NCBI RefSeq assembly: GCF_028993635.1
Contig: NZ_CP118631.1
Span: 2,356,001 to 2,420,000 of the forward strand
Source: Mucilaginibacter sp. SJ
GTDB taxonomy: Bacteria; Bacteroidota; Bacteroidia; Sphingobacteriales; Sphingobacteriaceae
Reading direction: 5' to 3'
DNA: 64,000 nucleotides
In this document: in pieces, positions 42,428-51,505 of the stretch
How positions within the stretch are numbered: the first letter of the stretch is position 1
Layout: each line of letters opens with the position of its first letter
Notes under the pieces: generated by a model
The model's database searches: none
Seen by the model: the letters and a program-made list of their open reading frames with translations, nothing else
What the model was told of the DNA's origin: nothing
Position numbers and translations under genes: made by a program

Positions 42428-44830
42428 ATGATCAATAAACAAAAAGCTGTCGGTGCACTTGCCCTTTCACTTGCCGCACTTACAAGTCCGGTGTTGGCAC
42501 AGCAAAAAGATTACCCTATCCAACCTGTTGCCTTTACCAGCGTACATGTAAATGACAACTTCTGGCAGCCTAAAATGGAAGTAAATGCCAAAGTTACTAT
42601 TCCGTATGTACTGGCGCAATGTAAAGCCAATGGGCGTATGGATAACTTTTTACGTGCAGCAAAAAAACTGGATGGTGATAAGTTAAGTGAATTTCCGTTT
42701 GATGATACCGACGTATATAAGGCCATTGAAGGTGCATCCTATTCTATGCAGAATAAAAGGAACCCGCAGCTTGATAAATCCATTGATAGCCTTATCTCCA
42801 TTATTGGCGCGGCCCAGGAGCCTGATGGCTATTTATACACTTTCAGGACTGTTAACGCCAAAAAGCCGCATGAATGGATAGGTTCCAAACGCTGGGAAAA
42901 GGAAGAAGATCTGAGCCATGAGCTGTATAACGCAGGCCACCTTTACGAAGCCGCTGTAGCACATTACCAGGCAACCGGTAAACGCACACTGCTCAACATC
43001 GCCATAAAAAATGCTGACCTGCTGGTTAAAACTTTTGGACCGGGCAAAATTGAGGAATATCCGGGCCACCAGATTGTGGAGATCGGCTTATCAAAAATGT
43101 ACCGGGTTACCGGCAACAAACAATACCTTGACCTGGCCAAATTCTTTTTAGATGTTCGCGGCCCTAAAGGTGATGCCTACAACCAGGCCGACAAAAAAGT
43201 AGTTGACCAGCACGAAGCCGAAGGCCACGCGGTACGTGCAGCTTATATGTACACTGGTATGGCCGATATAGCTGCATTAACTGGCAATACCAAATATCTG
43301 GCGGCTATTGATGATATCTGGAGCGATGTGGTAACCAAAAAATTATACATCACCGGCGGCATTGGCGCAACCGGGGCGGGTGAAGCTTTTGGCGAAGCAT
43401 ATCAATTGCCGAATATGTCGGCTTATGCCGAAACCTGTGCGGCCATTGGCAACGTTTACTGGAACAACAGGATGTTTTTGCTGCATGGCGATTCAAAATA
43501 CATCGACGTACTGGAACGTACGCTGTATAACGGCCTGCTATCAGGCGTATCGCTGAGCGGTAACAGGTTCTTTTACCCCAACCCACTTGCATCTATGTTT
43601 CAGCACCAGCGCAGCGCCTGGATCAGCTGTGCGTGCTGTATCAGCAACATGACCCGCTTTTTGCCTTCATTGCCGGGCTATGTGTATGCCAAAAACAAAA
43701 ACGACCTGTACGTCAACCTGTTTATGAGCAACTCAAGTAACATCAAACTTACTTCGGGTAACGTAAACATTGTACAACAAACAGATTACCCCTGGAAAGG
43801 CAGGGTTGACATTACCGTTAGCCCCGATAAAGCCGGCGAATTTACTTTAAGAGTGCGCATCCCGGGCTGGGCAAAACAACAACCTGTACCCGGCGACCTG
43901 TATACGTTTATGGATAAAAAATCCTTCCCGCTTACGCTGATGATCAACGGGCAGGCAAAATCATTTGAAACCGAAAAAGGCTACGCCGTATTAAAACGCA
44001 TCTGGAAAAAAGGCGATAAGGTTTCACTTTTATTACCGATGGAAACCGAAAAGGTATTGGCCAATCAACAGGTTAAAGACGACCGTGGCAGATTTGCCTT
44101 TGAGCGCGGCCCTATTGTTTATTGCCTTGAAGGCCCGGATAACAAGGACAGCCTGGTACAAAACATATTAATTGATAAAAATGCCATTGCCGATGCCAAC
44201 TACGATGCCGACCTGCTTAACGGTGTTGATGTAATCAGTGCAGAAGGAAAAAGCGCCAAACGCCAACTAAAAACCGACAGCATTTTACAAACCGACCAAA
44301 TGGTGAAGGCTATCCCCTACTATGCCTGGGCCAATCGCGGACCAAGCGAAATGACCGTTTGGATCCCTTATGAAACTTCGGCTGTACGACCAAAACCGGC
44401 CCCTACCATTGCCAGCACCAGCAAAGTAAGTGCTTCGTTAAAAAACGTAAGAATGTTTGCTGCCATAAAAGACCAGTATGAACCCGCCGATTCCAAAGAT
44501 ACCAATTACCCATACCTGCACTGGTGGCCTGCTAAAAACACCAATGAGTTTGTACAGTATGATTTTGATACTGAACACACCGTTAGCGAATCGAAAGTTT
44601 ACTGGTATGATGACGGCCCATGGGGTGGCTGCCGCATCCCGGTATCATACAAGATCCTGTATAAAAAAGACGGGCAGTGGGTTCCGGTAAAAAACACCAC
44701 ACCTTATACCATAAATAAAGACAGCTTTAATGTAGTTACTTTTGAACCGGTTGCTACTACAGCCTTACGGATGGAAATTCAGTTACCGGTTGATAACTCT
44801 ACCGGGATCCATGAATGGGCGGTTAAATAA
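42428..44830 (+). CDS. Secreted GH127 beta-L-arabinofuranosidase-type enzyme
   Basis: An 800-residue secreted enzyme. I start it at the ATG at 42428; an in-frame TTG at 42419 would add three residues. The signal peptide is LALSLAALTSPVLAQQ. The catalytic set matches GH127 HypBA1: Glu335 and Cys337 in YAETCAAIGN, and Cys403-Cys404 in SCACCISNM, the last being the nucleophile/zinc pair. GH127 HypBA1 cleaves beta-1,2-linked arabinofuranose from hydroxyproline-bound oligosaccharides of extensin. The C-terminal 130 residues form a beta-sandwich with VYWYDDGPWGGCRIP. It is co-transcribed with the GH146-like gene. Confidence 0.88.
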   Translation: MINKQKAVGALALSLAALTSPVLAQQKDYPIQPVAFTSVHVNDNFWQPKMEVNAKVTIPYVLAQCKANGRMDNFLRAAKKLDGDKLSEFPFDDTDVYKAIEGASYSMQNKRNPQLDKSIDSLISIIGAAQEPDGYLYTFRTVNAKKPHEWIGSKRWEKEEDLSHELYNAGHLYEAAVAHYQATGKRTLLNIAIKNADLLVKTFGPGKIEEYPGHQIVEIGLSKMYRVTGNKQYLDLAKFFLDVRGPKGDAYNQADKKVVDQHEAEGHAVRAAYMYTGMADIAALTGNTKYLAAIDDIWSDVVTKKLYITGGIGATGAGEAFGEAYQLPNMSAYAETCAAIGNVYWNNRMFLLHGDSKYIDVLERTLYNGLLSGVSLSGNRFFYPNPLASMFQHQRSAWISCACCISNMTRFLPSLPGYVYAKNKNDLYVNLFMSNSSNIKLTSGNVNIVQQTDYPWKGRVDITVSPDKAGEFTLRVRIPGWAKQQPVPGDLYTFMDKKSFPLTLMINGQAKSFETEKGYAVLKRIWKKGDKVSLLLPMETEKVLANQQVKDDRGRFAFERGPIVYCLEGPDNKDSLVQNILIDKNAIADANYDADLLNGVDVISAEGKSAKRQLKTDSILQTDQMVKAIPYYAWANRGPSEMTVWIPYETSAVRPKPAPTIASTSKVSASLKNVRMFAAIKDQYEPADSKDTNYPYLHWWPAKNTNEFVQYDFDTEHTVSESKVYWYDDGPWGGCRIPVSYKILYKKDGQWVPVKNTTPYTINKDSFNVVTFEPVATTALRMEIQLPVDNSTGIHEWAVK

Positions 44831-44839
44831 CCTGCTGCT

Positions 44840-44874
44840 AAGTCAATAGTTCTAAGTTGGAAGTCAAAAGTCGC
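44840..44874 (+). repeat. 35-bp heptad array, copy F (AAGTNNN variant)
   Basis: Units AAGTCAA, TAGTTCT, AAGTTGG, AAGTCAA, AAGTCGC. The 5 x 7 layout is identical to the AARGCNN arrays but with a T-containing core. It starts 9 bp after the GH127 stop. Confidence 0.6.
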
Positions 44875-44884
44875 TTTTCTTTTT

Positions 44885-44919
44885 TCTGCTTAGAACTTAT
44901 GACTTTAGGCTAAAGACTA
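44885..44919 (-). repeat. 35-bp heptad array, copy G, inverted
   Basis: Read on the - strand the units are TAGTCTT, TAGCCTA, AAGTCAT, AAGTTCT, AAGCAGA. It faces copy F across 10 bp, giving a hairpin-capable pair like copies A and B. Confidence 0.55.
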
Positions 44920-44942
44920 ATTTATAGAAGAAAGGATTACGA

Positions 44943-44973
44943 TTTGCGTGTAACCTTATAATCCCTACATTTG
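44943..44973 (+). promoter_or_regulatory. Bacteroidota promoter of the histone-like gene
   Basis: TTTG at 44943-44946 and TACATTTG at 44966-44973, separated by 19 bp, match the Bacteroidota consensus TTTG-N19-TAnnTTTG at every fixed position. The start codon follows 20 bp later. Confidence 0.8.
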
Positions 44974-44993
44974 CGGCCTTAAAAAATAAAAAA

Positions 44994-45173
44994 ATGATAA
45001 ATTTCGAAAAAGTGAAAGAAGTAATCGCAGCAGCTGAAGCTGATGCGGCAAGCTTTTATGAGAAAGGCAACAAAGCTGCCGGTACAAGACTGCGTAACGC
45101 TATGCAACAATTAAAAGTATTAGCTACGGATATCCGTAAGGAAGTTACTGAAAAGAAAAACGCAGCAGCTTAA
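44994..45173 (+). CDS. Histone H1-like DNA-binding protein
   Basis: A 59-residue protein that begins MINFEKVKEV. It has a short acidic-basic helix, then the family block FYEKGNKAAGTRLRNAMQQL and IRKEVTEKKN near the C-terminus, as in the Hc1/histone H1-like proteins of Bacteroidota. These small, abundant proteins bind DNA and help organise the nucleoid. An A-rich stretch precedes the ATG. A strong consensus promoter lies directly upstream and a hairpin downstream, so the gene is a single-gene unit, as expected for a highly expressed small protein. Confidence 0.85.
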   Translation: MINFEKVKEVIAAAEADAASFYEKGNKAAGTRLRNAMQQLKVLATDIRKEVTEKKNAAA

Positions 45174-45193
45174 TCACTGTCAAAAATGTTTTA

Positions 45194-45231
45194 GATGAAG
45201 CGGGGCTGGTTTTCCATGTACCCGCTTTATC
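45194..45231 (+). terminator. Hairpin after the histone-like gene
   Basis: The stem GATGAAGCGGG / CCCGCTTTATC (one G-T pair) with a 16-base loop lies 20 bp after the stop. There is no long T-run, so efficiency is uncertain. Confidence 0.5.
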
Positions 45232-45536
45232 AGTTAAAAGCCTGGCATATGCTTTTTAAAGCAAGCCAGAATTTAGATTTACCAGCCTCTTATAAGGTTT
45301 AATCCCCTAACATTTGCTTTCTGTTTAAGGTTTCTATTGCTAAAATCTCATAGGTTGTTTATTTTCAGAATAAAAACAGGTTATTATTAAAGTAGTTAAT
45401 AAAACCCATCAGCCCGGTTTTGGAAGCTGATTCGTTCAATACCTTTTTTGTGAATAGAGCAACTGCCGCAGGTTTAGCGCCAGCGTAACCTGTGCTCTGG
45501 CACATCTGAAGTTTTCCAGCTTCAATACTCAATCAA
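45232..45536. other. Intergenic stretch with no recognised feature
   Basis: About 305 bp between two hairpins and convergent genes. I see no open frame, promoter box or repeat worth naming. Confidence 0.5.
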
Positions 45537-45574
45537 AAAAAAGGATGTCACCCCAAATAGCGACATCCTTTTTT
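45537..45574. terminator. Bidirectional rho-independent terminator
   Basis: A 13-bp perfect stem, AAAAAAGGATGTC / GACATCCTTTTTT, with a 12-base loop. A and T runs on both sides let it end - strand transcripts from the GH35 gene and + strand read-through from the histone-like gene. Confidence 0.88.
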
Positions 45575-45599
45575 ATTGGACTGCAAATACACAGCGACC

Positions 45600-47438
45600 T
45601 TATTTCCCTAAAACATCCAAAATAGGGTGATCAATTGCGTTTAACGTATTTTCTGATGGTTTTATCAGTTCAAGTACAGTAATTTCATTATTACCTTTTT
45701 TGAGCCATTCAACCGGCACATACAGGGTTTGTTGCGGACCGCAATTCCAATAGCGGCCTAAGTTGTGCCCGTTGAGCCAAACAATTCCTTTCCCCCATTT
45801 ACTCATATCAAGATAGGTATCGGCCAATTTATCAACCTTAAAAACAACCTTTTTCAATAGCGGAGTATTGTTAGCTGCAACCTTTCTAATTGCCGGATTT
45901 GTTTTCACTTTACTGATATCATCAAAAGGCAGTGAATACATTTTCCAGTTTTTCAGCTCAGTACCGGCAAAAAGTACTTTTTCGGTAATGCCCTTTTTGT
46001 TTTTAAGCAGGTAAGGACCAAAATTGATGCGGCCAAGGTTTTCAACCAAAATATCCAATGTTACTTTTCCTTTTGGCAAGCTGATCATCAGGCTGTCCTG
46101 GTATTTACGCCTGTCGAGGATCCCTGCACGTTTACCGTTTACATATACTATACCGTAATCGCGCAGGTTTTTCAATTTAAGCAGGCCAGATTTGCCGCCG
46201 TTAATAGTTGTACGATACAACACAAAACCGTAAGCCTGATTCAGGTCTTCAAAAGTAAGTGGTGTATTGTTGGTCTTTGCAAGCGGCAAAACATTAAACA
46301 AACTGGTTGATTTAGTAAATTTAATTGCCGGCAGACTCATAGCAGGTTTAGCAGCCGGAACTTCGGGCAGGGTTATACCCGCTGGAAGGTGTTTACTGAT
46401 CACAGCGCGAAACTTCATAAACTTATCGGTAGCATTACCTGCCTCATCGAGCGGGGCATCATAATCATAACTACTGATCTGCGGTTCATATGGATTTTGG
46501 TCATTATAGTTTGCACCGTTCATGAAACCGCGTGTTGTCCCGCCATGAAACATATACATGTTAATGGAAATACCCGCAGCCAATACCGAATCAAGTTTTG
46601 GTATAAATTTAGCCGCCGGTACAGTATGATGCGCGGTTCCCCACCAGTCAAACCAGGCCGGGTACCATTCGGCAATAAAATAAGGGCCCTTGCCATTATA
46701 ATTTTCGCCTATCAGCTTTTTAACTTTTGCTACTTCATCCACCCCATTTATAGCAGGCAGCAAACCCGGTAAATGACCATCCTTTATAGCGGGTTCAGGG
46801 TCGCAGGTGTAAAGCTGGCCATCAAAACCGGCATCTATAAACATTTGGCGGTTAAGGGCCAGGTAATCTTTGTCGCTACCGTATGAACCGTATTCATTTT
46901 CTATCTGTACCATTAAAATATTGCCGCCATGATTCACCAACAAGGGTGACAGTTGCTTACCTACCTGGGTAAGATATTTTTTATAAGCTTCCAGGTATTT
47001 GGGTTCTTTGCTGCGTACCACTAAACCCTGCTCTTTTTCAAGCCAGTATGGGTAACCGCCAAACTCCCATTCGGCGCAAACGTACGGGCTTGGCCGCAGT
47101 ATCACCCAAAGGCCCTCCTCCTTCGCTATTTTAACAAACTCAGCAATATCATGATTGCCTGTAAAATCATAATGTCCTTTTTGTGGCTCGTGAACATTCC
47201 AGAAAACATAGGTGCCAATAGTATTTAAACCCATTGCTTTGGCCATTTTCATGCGCTGGCGCCAGGCCTCGCGCGGAACGCGGGTATAGTGCATTTCGCC
47301 TGAAATGATCTGCAGCGGTTTACCATCAAGCAGAAATGTAGTATCGCCAAGAGCGAAAGTATGTTTGGCATTTTGCGCCTGCAGCTTTGCGGATGCAAAC
47401 AGGATAACAGAGAGGAACAGTAGTTTTATAAGTTTCAT
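45600..47438 (-). CDS. Secreted GH35 beta-galactosidase
   Basis: A 612-residue secreted enzyme: signal peptide LLFLSVILFASAKLQAQ, then a GH35 barrel. Landmarks are YVFWNVHEPQKGHYDF, RPSPYVCAEWEFGGYPYWL, the acid/base in VQIENEYGSYG and the nucleophile in FIAEWYPAWFDWWG. The C-terminal third has beta domains with WGKGIVWLNGHNLGRYW, a galactose-binding-like fold typical of the family. It releases terminal beta-galactose. It is the last gene of the SusC-SusD-GH5-GH30-GH2-GH35 locus, 48 bp after GH2 and followed by a terminator. Confidence 0.93.
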   Translation of the reverse strand: MKLIKLLFLSVILFASAKLQAQNAKHTFALGDTTFLLDGKPLQIISGEMHYTRVPREAWRQRMKMAKAMGLNTIGTYVFWNVHEPQKGHYDFTGNHDIAEFVKIAKEEGLWVILRPSPYVCAEWEFGGYPYWLEKEQGLVVRSKEPKYLEAYKKYLTQVGKQLSPLLVNHGGNILMVQIENEYGSYGSDKDYLALNRQMFIDAGFDGQLYTCDPEPAIKDGHLPGLLPAINGVDEVAKVKKLIGENYNGKGPYFIAEWYPAWFDWWGTAHHTVPAAKFIPKLDSVLAAGISINMYMFHGGTTRGFMNGANYNDQNPYEPQISSYDYDAPLDEAGNATDKFMKFRAVISKHLPAGITLPEVPAAKPAMSLPAIKFTKSTSLFNVLPLAKTNNTPLTFEDLNQAYGFVLYRTTINGGKSGLLKLKNLRDYGIVYVNGKRAGILDRRKYQDSLMISLPKGKVTLDILVENLGRINFGPYLLKNKKGITEKVLFAGTELKNWKMYSLPFDDISKVKTNPAIRKVAANNTPLLKKVVFKVDKLADTYLDMSKWGKGIVWLNGHNLGRYWNCGPQQTLYVPVEWLKKGNNEITVLELIKPSENTLNAIDHPILDVLGK

Positions 47439-47486
47439 AAATTGAAAAAATGCAGGATTTTAGTTTTTATTTATATTAGGGGATGA

Positions 47487-49919
47487 CTATTTTACGGTTA
47501 ATGGTATAGTTGATGATTTAAGATTACCGGCACTAAACTGAAGCTGTACCACACCAGGTTTACCTGTAGTTTGTACATAGGCTAATAAGCGCCCATGCAA
47601 TGCTTTGCGTTTGTTTGATTGATAGCTTTCATGGCTGCTGTTGCTGCCGTTTTCAAGGCCTAATAGTTGAGCCGCTCCGTTAATTGTTACTGTTATCTCA
47701 TCGGTAGCAGTAAATACAGGGTTACCGTTTTTATCGGTAATATAAACCTCGATCTGGCTCAGGCCTTTTGTGTTACGGCTAAACAGGGTATTATCAGCTA
47801 TCGCTTTAAGTTGATAAGCATCGCCGGTTGTTTTTATACTATCGGTGCATACTTCAATGCCGTTGTTGTAACCTTTAACAACAAGTTCGCCGGGCTCATA
47901 GTCAACCTGCCACGATGGAACTTGCCCCCTTGCGGTGCTGCGTGTTTGTCTGCCAAGAGATTTGCCGTTCAGGAACAATTCTGTTTCCTGGCAATTGGTA
48001 AAGCAATCAACTTTTACTTTGTTGCCGGGTTGCCAATTCCAAACGGGCTCGGCAGTACGGTGGCTCCAGATCCCTCTGTCATCAGTTCCGGTTATAGGGC
48101 GTGAACCTATATAAGCCATGGGCTTGTCCGACCAAAGACTTTGCCTGAAGAAATATTCCGGCTTTTTAAAACCGGCCAGGTCAATAAGCCCTGCCCCATT
48201 GCTGCGCTGCGGCCATTTGCCGGCCTCACCCAGGTAATCTATGCCAGTCCACAGGTATTGGGCCGAAATATATTCATTACTGTCAACAGCGTTCCAGGCT
48301 TGTTTTTGCATCCCGTTCTCACTGCCGTAAATAATACGGTTGGGATATTTTTTGTGATCTTCAGGGTACCTGTATTCCTGGTAATTATAACCCACAACAT
48401 CCAACACATCAGGGTAACCTACTTCATTCGACATCACCACACCGGCCAGCGCGGCAGTTACCGGGCGGGTTTGATCAACGGCTTTTACAGCTTTAACCAG
48501 TTGTTTGGCTATCGGTGTTAGCCCGCTTGCCGGGGGATGATCTGGCAGGTAGCCCTTACCATAGATCTGCGGATTGCGGCCGGTGTTTAATACTTCATGG
48601 GTATATGGATCATTCGGATAATCTATCTCGTTACCAATGCTCCACATAATGACACAAGGATGGTTGCGCGCTCGCAGTACCATATCAGCTACATCCCGGT
48701 CTGCCCATTCCTTAAAATATTCGTGGTATCCGTTTTTAGATGGCGTACCAACATTCCAGCCTGCTACCCATTTGTTTTTGCCTACCTCCCATTCGTCAAA
48801 AGCTTCGTCCATTACTAAAAAGCCCATCTTATCGCACAAATCGTACAAATAATCAGCATGAGGGTTATGGCTTAACCTGAGCGAGTTTACACCTGCATCC
48901 TTCAATAATTTCAATCTGCGTACCCAAACTTCCCGCGGAACGGCTACGCCCAACGCACCGGCATCATCATGAATACATACGCCTTTAAGTTTGGTGCTTT
49001 TATCATTTAAAAAGAAACCCTTATCCTTATCGAAACGGATACTGCGGATCCCTACCGCCTGGGTTATTTCATCGGTTCGCTTGCCGTTACGGTTAAGAGA
49101 TACCTCAAGCTTATAAAGGTTAGGCTTTTCGGCATCCCATAATTGAGGAGACGATATCTGTTGATCAAACTCAACCTCATGTTTGCCTGGCTTCACGATT
49201 GCCTGTTTTTGCAGGGAAACAGTTGTTTTACCCCTTTCATCAAGCAGGTTCACTTTTACCAGTACCGCTGCATCAATGACCTTGCTATTGGTAATATTCA
49301 CCTTAACTTTTACTGTAGCTTTAGCTGCTGAAACATTGGGCGTGGAAAAGGCCACATCCCAGGGGGCGATGTGTACCTTGTCTTTAACGATGAGGTATAC
49401 ATTACGATAAATACCGGAACCGGTATACCACCTCGAATCAGCGAACTCGCTGTGATCTGCCTTTACAGCTATGATGTTAGTTCCATTTAGCTTTAAATAC
49501 GGGCTCAGCTCATACTGAAACGAGATAAAACCATTTGGACGTTTACCTAAATAATGCCCGTTGATCCATACCTCGCTGTTTTTATATACGCCATCAAAAT
49601 AAATATAAACCTGCTTCCCCTTCCATGCATTATTGCCGGCGAAACTCTTTTTGTACCAGCCAATCCCCCCGGGCAAATAACCGGTAGCACTTGCCCATTC
49701 ATTGCTAAAAGGGCCTTCAATACTCCAGTCATGCGGCAGGTTGACAGTTCTCCATTGCGTTTCGGAAGTGATCCCGCTGATCCCTGTACCGATGTCGCCC
49801 TTGTGAAAAGCCCATGCCGTATTAAATAAAACCGGCTTGCCTGTGCTCTGGGCCTTAAGTAAACCAGGCAGCAATAGCATGCCAAGTACAAAAAGAAGCA
49901 GATGTTTTTTATTTTTCAT
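47487..49919 (-). CDS. Secreted GH2 beta-galactosidase
   Basis: An 810-residue secreted GH2 enzyme. It has the sugar-binding jelly roll (about 30-200; WRTVNLPHDWSIEGPF, HYLGKRPNGF), the Ig-like domain (about 200-300), the barrel with GVCIHDDAGALG, the acid/base in MWSIGNEIDYP and the nucleophile in IIYGSENGM. DUF4982-like and further beta domains follow (CFTNCQETELFLNGKSLG). The signal peptide is LLLFVLGMLLLPGLLKAQ. Its ATG overlaps the GH30 stop by 4 bases. Beta-galactosidase is the most likely activity; other GH2 specificities (beta-glucuronidase, for example) cannot be ruled out from motifs alone. Confidence 0.9.
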   Translation of the reverse strand: MKNKKHLLLFVLGMLLLPGLLKAQSTGKPVLFNTAWAFHKGDIGTGISGITSETQWRTVNLPHDWSIEGPFSNEWASATGYLPGGIGWYKKSFAGNNAWKGKQVYIYFDGVYKNSEVWINGHYLGKRPNGFISFQYELSPYLKLNGTNIIAVKADHSEFADSRWYTGSGIYRNVYLIVKDKVHIAPWDVAFSTPNVSAAKATVKVKVNITNSKVIDAAVLVKVNLLDERGKTTVSLQKQAIVKPGKHEVEFDQQISSPQLWDAEKPNLYKLEVSLNRNGKRTDEITQAVGIRSIRFDKDKGFFLNDKSTKLKGVCIHDDAGALGVAVPREVWVRRLKLLKDAGVNSLRLSHNPHADYLYDLCDKMGFLVMDEAFDEWEVGKNKWVAGWNVGTPSKNGYHEYFKEWADRDVADMVLRARNHPCVIMWSIGNEIDYPNDPYTHEVLNTGRNPQIYGKGYLPDHPPASGLTPIAKQLVKAVKAVDQTRPVTAALAGVVMSNEVGYPDVLDVVGYNYQEYRYPEDHKKYPNRIIYGSENGMQKQAWNAVDSNEYISAQYLWTGIDYLGEAGKWPQRSNGAGLIDLAGFKKPEYFFRQSLWSDKPMAYIGSRPITGTDDRGIWSHRTAEPVWNWQPGNKVKVDCFTNCQETELFLNGKSLGRQTRSTARGQVPSWQVDYEPGELVVKGYNNGIEVCTDSIKTTGDAYQLKAIADNTLFSRNTKGLSQIEVYITDKNGNPVFTATDEITVTINGAAQLLGLENGSNSSHESYQSNKRKALHGRLLAYVQTTGKPGVVQLQFSAGNLKSSTIPLTVK

Positions 49920-51451
49920 TTGATGACACCTGTAAACGTGACAATGGAACGTGCCGGAATAACATTCTTATCCCAGGTTGCTTTACCGGCTTTAAGCTCA
50001 TCAACCTGCGATGTTAAATAGGACGATGTAAACTGAACTTTAGCATTATCCATATGGAATGCCGCGCTTACCTCATTGGCGCTCTGGTTAACTATAACCA
50101 CGGTTAAGTTTTTTCCATTTTTAAATGCCGACACCAGCAAGGGCTTTCCTTCGGCTACTGATGAAACTTCTGCATCAACCCTCACAGCTCCGGGTTTAAC
50201 AAACCTGCTGTAGTTACCCATGACCCAAAGCATTTTGCTGCCGTAAAAATTGCCGTCGGTTTTATTTTTGTCGATGTAAATCAGGCCATCCTTATAATCA
50301 TAGGCCGAAATGGCTGTCCACCATTGCCAGGCCGACGCGTTGGCTGCCGTAAGATCGGTATGGATCACTGATGCTAAATATAGCGCCGCATCAATACCCA
50401 GATCACGTTTGTTACCATCAATCTCACCCGCGTTATCGCCTAAGATGCAATACTCCGACTGCCACAAATCAAGGCCCTTAACAGCCGATACACTATCAGC
50501 CAATGCCATACGAGCTTTTACTGACGATGCCATAGGCGACGTAGTGAAATAGCTGTGCGCCGCAATGGTTTTGGCTACAGAAGGCAGGTCGCCTATGTAA
50601 TTGGCCGATCCGGGCTTAAAAAAATCGGTTATCTGGCTGCCTTTACCCGGCTTATCACCTTTAGTAAATAAATAGTTGATGCTCCCGGCCTCGCCAACCA
50701 AAATCTTTGAGCTAATCTTATTATTGATAAATTCTTTATTGATGGCCCGTATCAATCCTGCTACCTCAGCATTATTATACGGGGCTCCCTCCTGCCCACC
50801 ATCACTCCAATCCCACTGAGGTTCGTTTACCGGGCTTATGTAATCAAATTTTAATTTGCTTACCTGCTCAACTCCCTTTACCACTTTAGCCAGGAACACG
50901 GCATAAGCATCATACTTATCGGGTGCTATATTGACTTTGCCGCCGGTAGCATAAGCCTTGCCGTTAATAGTAAACTGCACCGGCGGACTGTTATTAAAAC
51001 CTAAAAATTGCTTAACCCCGCGCTTTTTGGCAGCCTCAAGAAACCACAACTGCCCGGCCTGGTTTTGCCAGTTATAGCTGCCATCGCCGTTTAAAAACGA
51101 TTCAGCACGGCGCCACTCGTCTTTAATGCCACTTTCGTTTCCCTGCTGGGTACTGCCTGCACCAATGTTAAACCTCCATAATGATAAACCTATGCCTTTA
51201 GGTGAACCATCGGCATAGTTATCCCGGCTAAAAAGCAGGTCGGCAATTTTATTGCGCTTATCATCAGGCCAGTTACCTACAAACTGGCATGCCCATGCAT
51301 CCGACGCTCCAAAGTTGCTGATGGTTTGGTGCGCTTTTGAAAAATTGATATCAATAGTTACTTCTTTGCCCTGGCTGCTTACCAAAGGAATATTAATCCC
51401 CAAAGCAGCTACAGCCATCAGTATTTTTTTTATAGTAGTTTTTATTATCAT
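49916..51451 (-). CDS. Secreted GH30 glycosidase (candidate endo-beta-1,6-galactanase)
   Basis: A 511-residue secreted protein with signal peptide LMAVAALGINIPLVSSQ. It has a GH30 barrel (about 30-400): FGASDAWACQFVGNW, LSLWRFNIGAGS, the acid/base in ISPVNEPQWDW and the nucleophile in DLWQSEYCILGD. A C-terminal beta-sandwich ends in ARSIVTFTGVIK. GH30 covers beta-1,6-glucanase, glucosylceramidase, xylanase and beta-1,6-galactanase subfamilies. Neighbouring GH2 and GH35 beta-galactosidase genes favour the galactanase reading, but I could not determine the subfamily. It overlaps GH2 by 4 bases. Confidence 0.85.
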   Translation of the reverse strand: MIIKTTIKKILMAVAALGINIPLVSSQGKEVTIDINFSKAHQTISNFGASDAWACQFVGNWPDDKRNKIADLLFSRDNYADGSPKGIGLSLWRFNIGAGSTQQGNESGIKDEWRRAESFLNGDGSYNWQNQAGQLWFLEAAKKRGVKQFLGFNNSPPVQFTINGKAYATGGKVNIAPDKYDAYAVFLAKVVKGVEQVSKLKFDYISPVNEPQWDWSDGGQEGAPYNNAEVAGLIRAINKEFINNKISSKILVGEAGSINYLFTKGDKPGKGSQITDFFKPGSANYIGDLPSVAKTIAAHSYFTTSPMASSVKARMALADSVSAVKGLDLWQSEYCILGDNAGEIDGNKRDLGIDAALYLASVIHTDLTAANASAWQWWTAISAYDYKDGLIYIDKNKTDGNFYGSKMLWVMGNYSRFVKPGAVRVDAEVSSVAEGKPLLVSAFKNGKNLTVVIVNQSANEVSAAFHMDNAKVQFTSSYLTSQVDELKAGKATWDKNVIPARSIVTFTGVIK

Positions 51452-51467
51452 CGCGTTTAAATCAACA

Positions 51468-51499
51468 AATAAAACAGCACTGTTTAGTGCTGTTTTATT
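51468..51499 (-). terminator. Hairpin between GH5 and GH30 genes
   Basis: A 13-bp perfect stem, AATAAAACAGCAC / GTGCTGTTTTATT, with a 6-base loop, begins 7 bp after the GH5 stop. The U-rich 3' side on the - strand suggests at least partial termination inside the operon. Confidence 0.7.
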
Positions 51500-51505
51500 G
51501 CAATA

